From positions 14,945,755-15,009,754 of the forward strand of contig NC_087173.1 in assembly GCF_035594125.1 (NCBI RefSeq): a DNA stretch of 64,000 nucleotides, read 5' to 3'. The position numbers were made by a program, and so were the translations under genes. Of this stretch, positions 38,201-51,300 are shown piece after piece. Under the pieces are notes generated by a model, which saw only the letters and a list, made by a program, of their open reading frames with translations, did no database searches and was not told where the DNA came from. Each line of letters begins with the position of its first letter. Position 1 is the first letter of the stretch. The DNA comes from Scylla paramamosain. Lineage: Eukaryota > Arthropoda > Malacostraca > Decapoda > Portunidae.

Positions 38201-39519
38201 ACCAATATGAAGAAATAGAATAACATTACTAAAAAGGTATATTTTGAAAATGGATGCAAAGCACTCCCTATTGGGAAAGAAAAGGATATTACTAGAAACG
38301 TGTATAATGAGTGTCTTATTATTTTTCGGGAAAAGAACTTGTGATTCACAAGAACCACAAGGCAAAAAACGCAAAAACTCGTGTATATAAAGAAGTTTTT
38401 TAGATACCGAAATGCTGAAACTCATGAATAACAATCTTAATTGAGAAACAGAACAACATTACTAAATGCATGTATTTTGAGTGTTTTTTTTCACATTCTA
38501 AGCAAAACCCCAAATAGCATGCGAAACTAGCTTTATGTGTGAAAAAAAGAACTGACACTACCAGAGGTGTCTTTTGAGTGTTTTTGAACGTGTTAGGCAA
38601 TAAAGCACTAAAAAGCAGGGCAATCATATTACATTAGAAAAAAACAACTTTTACCAAGAACTTGCCTTGAAGTGTTTTTCAGCTCCTTACATAACAAATC
38701 GCTAAAACGCATGCAAAACACTCATTTATGGAGAAGCAGAATAACATTACCTTAAAACAAGAGTTTTTGAGTGTTTTTTATCATGTTACCTATAAAAACA
38801 CTTAAATATATGCAAAGATCCCTATATTTGGGAAACGAAAGGACATTACGAGAAATGTGTATTATGAATGTTTTTAAGTTCCTTAAGTACCAAAACGTTA
38901 AAACCTACAAATAACACTCTTTATAGAGAAAAAAAATAGCATTTTTATTTTTTTGTTATTGATGTTCATAGGTACCAAGATGCCAAAATTCTGCCAAAAT
39001 TCAGGGAAATTATGTGGAAAAAAGAACATTATCGAAAAAGATAATTTTACCTTTTTTCGGAGTTATGTACCAAACCATAAAGTGTATGCAAAGCCACCTA
39101 TTTGGGAAAATTTAACGACTTTACAAGAAACCTGTCTTTTGAGTGTTTTTTTCGCATGTTAGGTACCAAAACGATAGATAATAGGAAAGTCACTCTATAT
39201 GGAAATCCAAAACAAAATTACTGAAAACATGTCTTTTAAAAGATTTACGTAGAAACACCCTAAAACGGATGCAAACCAACCAATATGAAAAAATAGAATA
39301 ATATTACCAGAAAAGTATATTTTGTGTGTTTTTGATCTTGTTACATAAAAAAAAAATACAAAAATGGATGGAAAGCACTGTATATTAGGAAAAAAAAGGA
39401 CATAACGAAAAACGTGTATAATGAGTGTTTTATAGTTTCACCAGAATCACAAAGCAAAAAACGCAAAAACTCGTATGTGTGGAAAAGTTTCCAAGATACC
39501 AAAATGCTGAAACTCATGC
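32232..39519 (-). repeat. Minus-oriented HOR array, inner left arm of inverted repeat 2
   Basis: Seven I/J landmarks near 32645, 33778, 34885, 36010, 37068, 38087 and 38970. These pair with the plus landmarks at 56590, 55482, 53272, 52148, 51108, 50070 and 49168, including matching private bases (ATTTTCATTGGTACCAAG / CTTGGTACCAATGAAAAT; GGTATGAAGATG / CATCTTCATACC). One copy (37225-37255) lacks subunit G. The palindromic E insertion is present at 35371-35394 and, with one mismatch, at 38338-38361. The array ends at a fold-back near 39519. Frames such as 38039-38434 (131 aa) and 35258-35677 (139 aa) are antisense reads of D-F with no recognisable domain. Confidence 0.88.
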
Positions 39520-39600
39520 GTTTTTAATGTCGTTTCATATATCTATTTCTCCATATAGGGTGTTATTCATGCGTTTCAGCATTTTTGTATCTAGGAATCT
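39488..39600. repeat. Fold-back joint: minus array meets plus array
   Basis: Two subunit D copies face each other: AGTTTCCAAGATACCAAAAT...CTGAAACTCATG (39485-39518) and CATGCGTTTCAGCATTTTTG...CTAGGAATCTT (39571-39602). About 50 bp separates them (GTTTTTAATGTCGTTTCATA...CCATATAGGGTG). The spacer piece ATGCGTTTTTAATGTCGTTTCATATATCTAT is otherwise seen only in the monomeric island at 9093-9125, read in parts. Confidence 0.85.
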
Positions 39601-42600
39601 TCTCCATATACACGAGTTTTTGCGTTTTTTGCCTTTTGGTTCTTTTGAACTATAAAACATTAATTATACACTTTTCTCGCAATGTTCTTTTGTTTCCCAA
39701 TATAAAGTGTTTTTTTTTATCAATTTTTTTGCGTTTTTTTTATAGGTAACAAGCTCAAAAACACTCAAAATATATCATTTTGGTAATGTTTTTCTACTTT
39801 TTGATATTGGTTGGTTTGCATTCTTTTTAGCGTCTTTCTACGTAAAACACTGAGAAGACACGTTTTCAGTAATTTTGTTTTGGTTTGCCATATACAGTGA
39901 GTTCCTTATTATTGATCGTTTTGGTGCCTAACATGCTGAAAAAAACAAAACACAGATTTCTAGTAAGGTCGTTTAATTTCCTCATATAGGAGGCTTTGCA
40001 TGTACTTTACTGTTTGGTACATAACAGTCCGAAAAAAAGCTAATATCAAGTTTTTTTTTATAATATTCTCTTATCATATAATTGCCCTAATTTTTCCCAG
40101 AATTTTTGCATCTCGGTACCTATGAAGGTGAATAACAAAAAAAAAGTACTTTTATTTATTTTATTTATTTTTTATTTTTTTCTAAATAACGAGTGTTATA
40201 TGTGGGTTTTAGCTTTTTATTACTTAAGTAAATTAAAAACACTCATAATACACTTTTCTCGTAATGTCCTTACGTTTCCCAAACATAAGGTTCTTTCCAT
40301 GTATTTAAGCGTTTTTATAGATAACATTATCAAAAACACTCAAAATACATGTTTTTGGTAATGTTATTCTGTTTCTCCATAAAGTTTTTTTTCCATGCGT
40401 TTTAGCGGTTTGGTATGTGAGGAGCTCAAAAACACATATTGGCAAGTTCTTGGTAAATATTGGTTTTATTCCTATGTAATGTGATTGCCCTGCTATTTAG
40501 TACTTCATTGCCTAACATGCTGAAAAACAATTAAAACACACTTCTGGTAATGTCATTTTTTTCCCTCATAAAGCTAGGTTCGCATGCTATTTAGGGTATT
40601 GCTAACTAGGAATATGAAAAATACTCAAAATATATGCATTTGCTAAGGTTGTTCTGTTTCTCAATTAAGATAGTTATTTATGAGTTTCATCATTTTTTTT
40701 ATCTAAGAAACTTCTTTATATACACGAGTTTTTGCGTTTTTCTACGTAAAACACTGAGAAGATACATTTTCAGTAATTTTGTTTTGGATTCCCATATAGA
40801 GTGAGTTCCTTATTATTTATCGTTTTGGTGGCTAACATGCTGAAAAACACTCAAAAGACAGATTTCTTGTAAGGTCGTTTAATTTCCTTATATAGGAGGC
40901 TTTGCATGCACTTTAGGGTTTGGTACATAACATTCCGAAAAAAAAAAAGGTAAAATTAACTTTTTTGATAACATTCTTTGGTTCATAAAATTTTCCTGAA
41001 TTTTCCCAGAATTTTGGCATCTCGGTACCTATGAAGATGAGAATGAAATTTTTTTTTTCTAAATAAAGAGTGTTATTTGTGGGTTTTAGCTTTTTGGTAC
41101 TTAGGGAACTTAAAAAAAAACACGTTTTTAGTAATGTCCTTCTGTTTCCCAAACATAATGTTCTTTGCATGTATTTAAGCGTTTTTTAGAGAAAACATGA
41201 TAAAAAACACCCAAATTACATGTTTTTGGTAATGTTATTCTGTTTCTCCATAAAGTTTGTTTTGCATGCGTTTTAGCGGTTTTGTATATAAGGAGCTCAA
41301 AAACATTTAAAGGCAAGTTCTTGGTAAAAATTGGTTTTATTCCAATGAAAAGTGATTGCCCTGCTTTTTAGTGCTTTATTGCCTATCACGCTCAAAAACA
41401 TTCAAAGGACATTTTTCTAGAAATGTCATGTTTTCCCATATAAATCTGGTTTCGCATGAAATTTGCGTTTTTAGTAAGTAAGAATATGAAAAACACTCAA
41501 AACACACGAATTTGGTAAGGTTGTTCTGCTTCTCAATTGAGTGTTTCATCATTTTGGTATCTAGGAAACTTTTCCATATACATGTGTTTTTGCGTTTTTT
41601 GCCTTGTTGCTCTTTTGAACTATAATACACTCATTATACACTTTTCTCGCAATGTCCCTATGTTTTCCAATATAGAGTGCTTTGTATCAATTTTAGCATT
41701 TTTTTTGTAGGTAACAAGCTCAAAAACACTAAAAATATACCTTTTTGGTAATGTTTTTTTCTATTTCTTGATATTGGTTGGTTTGCATCCATTTTAGCGT
41801 TTTTCTACGTAAAACACTGGGAAGACACGTTTTCAGTAATTTTCTTTTGGATTCCCATATAAAGTGAGTTCCTTATTTATTTATCTTTTTGGTGCCTAAC
41901 ATTCTGAAAAACACTCAAAAGACAGATTTCTTTTAAGGTCGTTTAATTTCCTCATATAGGAGGCTTTGCATACACTTTAGGGTTTGGTATATACTAGTCC
42001 GAAAAAAAAAAAAAAACTAAAATTAACTTTTTTGATAATTTTCTTTTATCATATAATAGCCCGGAATTTCCCCAGAATTTTGGCATCTCGGTATCTATGA
42101 AGATGATTAACAAAAACAAAATAAATAAATCCTATTTTTTTATTTTTTATTTATTTAGTTTTTCTAAATAAAGAGAGTTATTTGTGGGTTTTAGCTTTTT
42201 AATACTTAAGGAACTTAAAAACACTCATAATACATATTTCTCGTAATGTCCTTTCGTTTCCCAAACATAAGGTTCTTTGCATGTATTTAAATACATGTTT
42301 TTGGTAATGTTATTCTTTTTGTCCATAAAAGGTGTTTTGCATGCATTTTAGCGTTTTGGTATGTAATGAGCTCAAAAACAACTAAAAGCAAGTTCTTGGT
42401 AAGAGTTGGTTTTATTCCCATGTAATGTGATTGCCCTGCTTTTTAGTGGTTTATTGCATAACACTCTCAAAAACACTCGAAAGACATTTTCTGGTAATAC
42501 TATTTTTTTCCCCGCATGGAATTTGGGGTTTTGGTAACTAAAAATGTGAAAAACTCTCAAAATACAGGCATTTAGTAAAGTTGTTCTTTTTTTTAATTAA

Positions 42601-45600
42601 AAGTGTTATTCATGAGCTTCAGTATTTTGGTATGTAAGAAACTTCTCTAATACACACATTTGGTAAGGTAGTTCTGTTTCTCTATTAAAATTGTTATTCA
42701 TGAGTTTCAGCATTTTGGTGTGTAAGAAACTTCTTTATGTACACGAGTTTTCTAGTTTTTTGCCTTGTGGTTCTTGTGAAACTATAAAAATACTTATTAT
42801 ACACATTTCTTGTAATGCCTTTTTCTTTCCTAATATAGAGTGCGTTTCATCCTTTTTCGAAATTTTTTGTTGGTAACAAGCTCAAAAAAACATAAAAATA
42901 TATCTTTTTGGTAATGTTATTCTATTTCTTCATATTGGTTGGTTTGCATCCGTTTTAGCGTTTTTCTACATAAATCACTGAAAAGACACGTTTTCAGTAA
43001 TATTGTTGAAATTACTGAAAAAAAACCACTCACAAGACAGGTTTCTGGTAAATTCGAGTAATTTATCCATATAGGTGGCTTTGCATGCACTTCAGGGTTT
43101 GGAACATAACTCCGGAAAAAAGCTAAGATTATTTTTTTCATAATAATTTTTTTTACAAAATTTCCCTGCATTTTTCCAGAATTTGGTATCTCGGTACCTA
43201 TGAAGATGAATAACAATTTTTTTCTCTCTATAAAGTATTATATGTGAGTTTTAGCTTTTTGGTACTCAAGGAACTTAAAAACACTCATAATACATAATTT
43301 TCGTAATGTCCTTTTCTTATACAAACATGGGGTTCTTTACATGTATTAAAGCGTTTTTATAGGTAACATGATCAAAAACACTCAAAATACAAATTTTTGG
43401 TAATGTTATTCTGTTTCTCCATAAAGGGTGTTTTTACATGCGTTTTAGCGTTTTGGTATGTAAGGAGTTAAAAAATACTTAAAGGTAAGTTCTTCGTAAA
43501 AGTTGGATTTATTCCCAAGTAGTGTGATTGTTCTGCTTTTTAGTGCTTTGTTGCATCACGCTCAAAAACACTTAAAAGACATTTTTCTGGTAATGTCATT
43601 TTTTTGAGTGAAAAACACTCAAAATACACCGTTTGGTAGGGTAGTTCTGTTTCTCGATTAAAAGTGTTTTTCATGCATTTCATCATTTTTGTATGTAAGA
43701 AACTTCTCTATATACACAAGTTTTTGCGTTTATTGCCTTGTGGTTCTTGTTAAACTATAAAACACTAATTATACACGTTTCTCGTAATGTTCTTTTGTTT
43801 CCTAATATAGAGTGTTTTCCATCCATTTTTGCATTTTTTGTAGGTAACAAGCATAAAAACACTCAAAATATATATTTTTCGTACTGTTATTATATTTCTT
43901 CACATTGGTTGGTTTGCATCTGTTTTAACTTTTTTCTTCGTAAATCTCTGAAAAGACTCGTTTTCAGTAATTTTGTTGAAATTAATTCTGGTACAGGTTT
44001 CTGGTAAAATTGTGTAATTTTTCCATATAGTTGGCTTTACATGCACCTTAGGGTTTGGTACATAACTCCGGAAAAAAGCTAAAATTATTTTATTTTATTA
44101 TTTTTTTTCTTTACCTAATTTCCCTAAATTTTGCCAGAATTTTGGCATCTCGGTACCTGTAAAGATGAATAACAAAAAAAAAAAATTTGTATTCATTTAT
44201 TTTATTTTTTTTCTCTATAAAGAGTGTTATTTGTGTGTTTTAGTTTCTTGGTACTTAAGGAACCTAAAAACTCTCATAATACACAATTTTCGAAATATCC
44301 TTTCGTTTCACAAATATAGGGTTCTTTGCATGTATTTTAGCGTTTTTATAGGTAACATGATCAAAACACTTAAAATTAATGCTTTTTGTAATGTTATTTT
44401 GTTTTTCCATAAAGGGTGTTTTGCATGCGTTTTAGCGTTTTGTTATATAAGGAGTTAAAAACACTTAAAGGCATATTTTTGGTAGAAGTTGGTTTTATTC
44501 CCACGTAATGTGATTGTTCTGCTTTTTAATGCTTTGTTGTATATCACGCTCTAAAACACTCACAAGACACTTTTCTGGTAATGTCATTTTTTTCCCACAT
44601 AAAACTAATTTCATTTGTAATTTCGGATTTTCGTAACTAAGAATGTGAAAAAAACTCAAAATACTCACATTTGGTAAGATAATTCTGTTTCTTAATTAAA
44701 AGTCTTATTCATGAGTTTCAGCATTTTGGAATGTAAGAAACTTCTTTATATACACGAGTTTTTGCGTTTTTTGCCTGGTGGTTCTGGTGAAACTATAAAA
44801 CACTCATTATAAACGTTTCTCGTAATGTCCTTTTGCTTCCCAATATAGAGTGCTTTCCATCCATTTTCATGTTTTTTGTAGGTAACAGTTTCAAAAACAC
44901 TCAAAATATACCTTTTTTTGTAATCTTATTCTATTTTTTCATTTTGGTTGGTTTGCATCCGTTTTAGCGTTATTGTACGTAAAACTCCGAAAAGACACGT
45001 TTTCAGTAATTGTGTGTTGGATTCCCATATAGATTGACTTCCTTGGGTTTTATCATGTTGGTTCCTGACATGCTGAAAAAACACTCATAAGACAGTTTTT
45101 TGGCAAAGAGGTTTAATTTTTCCATAAAGGTGGCTTTGCATGCAGTTTAGGGGTTTGGTACATAACAGTCCGAAAAAAAGCTAAATTTAACTTTTTTGAT
45201 AATGTTCTTATTTCATATAATTTCCTGAACTTTGACCGAATTTTGGCACCTCGTTACCTGTGAATATAAATAAGAATGAAAACAAAATATCGTATTTTTT
45301 TTATTTCTTTATTTATTTTTTCTCTATAAAGAGTGTAATTTGTGGCTTTTAGCTTTTTCGTACTTAATGAACTTAAAAACACTCATAATGCACTTTTCTC
45401 GTAATGTCCATTCGTTTCCCAAAAATAGGGTTGTTTGCATGTACTGAAGCATTTTTATTGGTAACATGATCAAAAACACTCAAAAAACATGTTTTTGGTA
45501 ATGTTATTCTGTTTAACAATAAAGTGTATTTTGCATGCGTTTTAGTGTTTTGGTATATAAGGAGCTCAAAAACACTTATAAGCAAGTTCTTATTAAAAAT

Positions 45601-47904
45601 AGATTTTATTCCAATGTAATGTCATTGCCCTGCTTTTTAGTGCTTTATTACCTAACACGCTCAAAAACACTCAACAGACATTTTTCTGGTAATGTTATTT
45701 TTTTCCCACATAAAGCTGGTTTCGCATGGAATTTGGGGTTTTGGTAACTAAGAATGTGAAAAGCACTCAAAATACACACCTTTAGTAAGATTGTTCTGTT
45801 TCTCAATTAAGAATGTTGTTCATGAGTTTCAGCATTTTGGTATCTAGGAAACTTCTTCATATGCACTAGTTTTTGCATTTTTTGCCTTGTGGTTCTTTTG
45901 AACTATTAAACACTCATTATACACTTTTCTTGCAATGTCCTTTTCTTTCCCATTATAGAGTGCTTTGCATCAATTTTCTTGTTTTTTTTTTTTATAGGTA
46001 ACAAGCTCAAAAAAACTCAAAATATACCTTTTTGGTAGTGTTTTTCTATTTCTTTATATTGGTTTGTTTGCATCCGTTTTAGCGTCTTTCTATGTAAAAC
46101 GCTGAGAAGACACGTTTTCATTAATTTTTTTTGAATTCCCATATAGAGTGAGTTCCTTATTATTTATTGTTTTGGTGCCTAACATGCTGAAGAACACTCA
46201 AAAGAGAGATTTCTGATAAGGTCGTTGAATTTCCTCATATAGGAGGCTTTGCATGCACTTTAGTGTTTGGTACATAACAGTCCCCCCAAAAAAAAGCTAA
46301 AATTAACTTTTTTGATAATGTTCTTTTATCATATAATTGCGCTGAATTTTTACCAGAATTTTGGCATCTCGGTATCTATGAAGATAAAATAAAAAAAAAT
46401 CCTATTTTTTATATTTTTTTATTTATTTTTTTTTTTTTTCTCAATTAAGAGTGTTATTTATGGGATTTACCTTTTTGGTACTTAAGGAACTTAAAAACAC
46501 TCATAATACGCGTTTCTTGTAATGTCCTTTCGTTTCCCAATAAAAGGTTCTTTGCATGTATTTAAGCGTTTTTATAGATAACATGATCAAAAACACTCAA
46601 AATACTAGGTTTTGGTAATGTTATTCTGTTTCTCCATAAAGTGTGTTTTGCATGCGTTTTAACAGTTTTGTATATAAGGAGCTCTAAAACACTTATGGCA
46701 AGTTCTTGGTAAAAAAATGATTTTATTCCAATGTAATGTAATTGCCCTGCTTTTGAGTGGTTTATTACCTATCACGCTGAAAAACACTCAAAAGACACTT
46801 TTCTGGTAAATTCATTTTTTTTCCCCACAAAGCTATTTTCGCATGTAATTTGGGGTTTTTGGTAACTAAGAATGTGAAAAACACTTAAAATCCACGCATT
46901 TAGTAAGGTTGTTCTGTTTCTCAATTAAGAATGTTATTCATAAGTTTCAGCATTTTGGTATCTAGGAAATCTCTCTATATACACGAGTTTTTGCGTTGTT
47001 TGCTTTGTGGTTCTTTTGAACTATAAAACATTCATTATACACTTTTCTTGCAATGTCCTCTTGTTTCTCAATATAGAGTGCTTTGCATCAATTTTGGAGT
47101 TTTTGTAGGTAAAAAGATCAAAAAGAACTCTAAATATACCTTTTTGGAAACGTTTTTCTATTTCTTGATATTGGTTGGTTTGCAATCGTTTTAACGTTTT
47201 TCTACGTAAAACACTGAGAAGACACGTTTTCTGTAACTTTGTTTTGGATTCCCATATAAAGTGAATTCCTTATTATTTATCGTCTCGGTGCCTAACATGC
47301 TAAAAAACACACAAAACACAGATTTCTGGTAAGATCGTATAATTTCCTCATAATGAAGGCTTTGCATGCACTTTAGGGTTTGGTACATAAGTCCGAACAA
47401 AAAAAAGCAGAAATTAACCTTTTTGATAATATTCTTTTATCACATAATTGCCCTGAATTTTCCCAGAATTTTGACATCTCGGTACCTATGAAAATGAATA
47501 ACAAAAAAAAAAATCATATTTATTTTATTTTTTATTATTTATTTTTTTAATAGAGTGTTATTTGTGGGTTTTAGCTTTTTGGTACTGAAGGAACTAAAAA
47601 AAATACTCATAATACATGTTTCTCGTAATGTCCTTTTGTTTCCCAAATATAAGGTTCTTTGCATGTATTTAAGCGTTTTTATCAATAATATGATCAAAAA
47701 CACTGAAAATACATGTATTTGGTAATGTTTTTCTGTTTCTCCATAAAATGTAATTTGCATGCGTTTTACCGTTTTGGTATATGAGGAGCTCAAAAACACT
47801 TAAAGGCATATTCTTGGTAAAATTTGGTTTTATTCCCATGTAATGTGATTGCCCTGGCTTTTAGTGCTTTATTTTTATAACACGCTCAAAAAACACTAAA
47901 AAAA
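39520..47904 (+). repeat. Plus-oriented HOR array, spacer of inverted repeat 2
   Basis: Eight HOR copies with I/J landmarks near 40118, 41028, 42095, 43195, 44153, 45255, 46373 and 47485. Subunit G is largely missing in the copies at ~43005 and ~43975, so the local period drops to about 0.96-1.07 kb. A joint near 40735-40745 drops most of E and F (GAGTTTTTGCGTTTTTCTACG). The 40118 copy matches the one at 54373 (GAAGGTGAATAA, GCTAATATCAA). 45421 onward is a direct duplicate of 60119 onward, including a run of six C (CAGTCCCCCCAAAA) at 46275-46290. Confidence 0.87.
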
Positions 47905-48384
47905 ACATGCGAAGCCTCCTATGTATGGAAATTAAAGACCTTACCAGAAATCTGTCTTTTGAGTGTTTTTCAGCTTGTTAGGCACCAAAAAGATAAATAA
48001 TAAGGAACTCACTCTATGTGGGAATCAAAAAAAAAAAATACTGAATATGTGTCTTCTCAGTGTTTTACGTAGAAAAACGCTAAAATTGATGCAAACCAAC
48101 CAATATCAAGAAGCAGAAAAACATTACTAAAAAATGTATATTTTGAGATTTTGAGCTTGTTACCTACAAAAAAAAAACGCAAAAAATTGATACGAAGCAC
48201 TCTATATTGGGAAACAAAGGGACATTGCGAAAAAAGTGTATAATAAATGTTTTATAGTTCAAAAAAACACAAGGCAAAAAACGCAAAAACTCGTGTATAT
48301 GGAGAAGTTTCCTAGATACCAAAATGCTGAAACTCATGAATAACACTCTTAATTGAGAAACAGAACAACCTTACTAAATGCGTG
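47905..48384 (-). repeat. Inverted D-H cassette, copy 3 (intact)
   Basis: Minus H, G, F, E, half unit, D within a plus array. The left joint is AACACTAAAAAAAA then CATGCGAAGCCTCC; the right joint is ACTAAATGCGTG then TCAAAAACACTAAAAGGC. Plus B subunits lie on both sides (47785-47885 and 48386-48480), so the order is A B [H' G' F' E' D'] B C, the mirror of copies 1 and 2. Confidence 0.88.
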
Positions 48385-51300
48385 TCAAAAACACTAAAAG
48401 GCAAGTTCTTCGTAAAAGTTGGTTTTATTCCCATGTAATGTGATTGCTCTGCTTTTTAGTGCTTTATTGCCTAACAGTCTCAAAAACACTCAAAGACACT
48501 TTTCTGGTAATGTCATTTTCCCATATAAAGCTAGTTTCGCATGGAATTTGGGATTCTGGTAACTAAGAATGTAAAAAAAACACTCAAAATACACGTATTC
48601 AGTAAGGTTGCTCTGTTTCTTGATTAAAAAGGTTATTCATGAGTTTCAGCATTTTGGTATCTTGGAAACTTCTCCACACATACGAGTTTTTGCGTTTTTT
48701 GCCTTGTGATTCTGGTGAAACTATAAAACACTCATTATACACGTTTTTCGTTATGTCCTTTTTTTTCCTAATATGCATCCATTTTTGTGTTTTTTTTTAT
48801 GTAACAAGATCAAAAACATAAAATATATTTTTCTGGTAATATTATTCTATTTTTTTCATATTGGTTGCATCCCTTTTAGCGTATTTATACGTAAATCTTT
48901 TAAAAGACACGTTTTCAGTCATTTTGTTTTGGATTTCCATATAGAGTGACTTTCATATTATCTATCGTTTTGGTAAATAACATGCGAAAAAAAAACTCAA
49001 AAGACAGGTTTCTTGTAAAGTCGTTAAATTTTCCCAAATAGGTGGCTTTGCATACACTTTATGGTTTGGTACATAACTCCGAAAAAAGGTAAAATTATCT
49101 TTTTTCGATAATGTTCTTTTTTCCACATAATTTCCCTGAATTTTGGCAGAATTTTGGCATCTTGGTACCTATGAACATCAATAACAAAAAAATAAAAAAA
49201 TGCTATTTTTTTTTTCTCTATAAAGAGTGTTATTTGTAGGTTTTAACGTTTTGGTACTTAAGGTACTTAAAAATATTCATAATACACATTTCTCGTAATG
49301 TCCTTTCGTTTCCCAAATATAGGGATCTTTGCATGTATTTAAGTGTTTTTATAGGTAACATGATAAAAAACAATCAAAAACACTTCTTTTAAGGTAAGGT
49401 AATTCTGCTTCTCCAAAGAGGAGTGTTTTGCATGCGTTTTAGCGATTTGTTATGTAAGGAGCTGAAAAACACTTCAAGGCAAGTTCTTGGTAAAAGTTGG
49501 TTTTATTCCAATGTAATATGATTGCTTTATTGCCTAACACGTTCAAAAACACTCAAAAGACACTTCTCATAATGTCAGTTTTTTTTCACACATAAAGCTA
49601 GTTTCGCATGCTATTTGGGGTTTGGTAAGAATGTGAAAAAAAACACTCAAAATACACGCATTTGGTAATGTTGTTCTGTTTCTCAATTAAGATTGTTATT
49701 CATGAGTTTCAGCATTTTGGTATCTAAGAAACTTCTTTATATATACGAGTTTTTGCGTTTTTTGCCTTGTGGTTCTTGTGAACCACAAGTTCTTTTGCCG
49801 GAAAATAATACGACACTCATTATACACGTTTCTCGTGATGTCCTTTTCTTTCCCAATAGGGAGTGCTTTGCATCCATTTTCGCGCTTTTTGTAGGTAACA
49901 AGCTCAAAAACACTCAAAATATACCTTTTTAGTAATGTTATTCTATTTCTTCATATTGGTTGGTTTGCATCCGTTTTAGCGTTTTTCTACGTAAAACAAC
50001 GAAAATACACGTTTTCAGTCATTTTGTTTTCGATTCCCAAAGAATATTGCCAGAATTTTAGCATCTTAGTACCTATGAAGATGAAAAAAAAAAAAATTTG
50101 TTTTATTTTTTTTTCTCTATAAAGAGTGTTAATTGTGAGTTTTAGGTTTTTTGGTACTTAAGGAACTTAAAAACACTCATAATACACGTTTCTCGTAATG
50201 TCCTTTCGTTTCCCAAACATAAGGTTCTTTGCATGTATTTAAGCGTTTTTATAAATAACATGATCAAAAACACTCAAAATACATGTTTTTGGTAATGTTT
50301 CTCCATAAAGATTGTTTTGCATGCGTTTAGCGTTTTGGTATGTAAGGAGTTAAAAAAAACAGTTAAAGGCAAGTTCTTCGTAAAAGTTGGTTTTATTCCC
50401 ATGTAATGTGATTGTTCTGGTTTTTAGTGCTTTGTTGCACATCACGCTCAAAAACACTCAAAACACACTTTTCTGGTACTATCATTTTTTTATTTTTTTA
50501 TCCCACATAAAGCTACTTTCGCATGTAATTTGGGAGTTTCGTAACTAAAAATGTGAAAAACACTCAAAATACACATATTTGGTAAGGTAGTCCTGTCTTT
50601 CAATTAAAAGTGTTATTCATGCATTTTAGCATTTTGGTATGTAAGAAACTTCTCTATATACACGAGTTTTTGCGTTTTTTTGCCTTGTGGTTCCTGTGAA
50701 ATTATAAAACATTCATTATACAAGTTTCTCGTAATGTTCTTTTGTTTCCCAATAGAGAGTGCTTTCCATCCATTTTCGCATTTTTTTAGGTAACAAGCTG
50801 AAAAACTCTCAAAATATATCTTTTTGGTAATGTTATTCTATTTCTTCATATTGGTTGGTTTGCATTCGTTTTAGCGTTTTTCTTCGTAAATCACTGAAAA
50901 AACACGTTTTCAGTAATATTGTTGAAATTGCTGAAAAACACTCAAAAGACAGATTTCTGGTAAAGTCGTGTAAATTCCCCATATAGGTGGCTTTGCATGC
51001 ACTTCTGGGTTTGGTACATAATTCCGGAAAAAACTTAAATTTTTTTTTTATAATGTTTTTTTTTAGATAATTTCGCTGAATTTTGCCTGAATTTTGGCAT
51101 CTTCATACCCATGTAGATGAATTAAAAAATTTATTTTTTTTAGTTATTTATTTTTTCTCTATTTGTGGGTTTTAGTTTTTTGGTACTTAAGGAACTTAAA
51201 AATAATCATAATACACGATTTTCGTAATGTCCTTTCGTTTCACAGACATAGGGTTCTTTGCATGTATTTAAGCGTTTTTATAGGTAACATGATCAAATCA

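Noticed and set aside
47905..48384. Cassette as an inserted transposon with long flanking duplications
   Set aside because: The cassette consists wholly of satellite subunits D-H in inverse order, with no terminal repeats or coding sequence. The flanking B copies are ordinary subunits, so a rearranged HOR is the simpler reading.
39520..48619. Orientation switches as pure assembly errors
   Set aside because: Not excluded, but joints are complex (monomeric spacer, hairpin, flanking B copies) and the same joints recur at several places with drift. That is easier to explain biologically; spanning long reads would decide.
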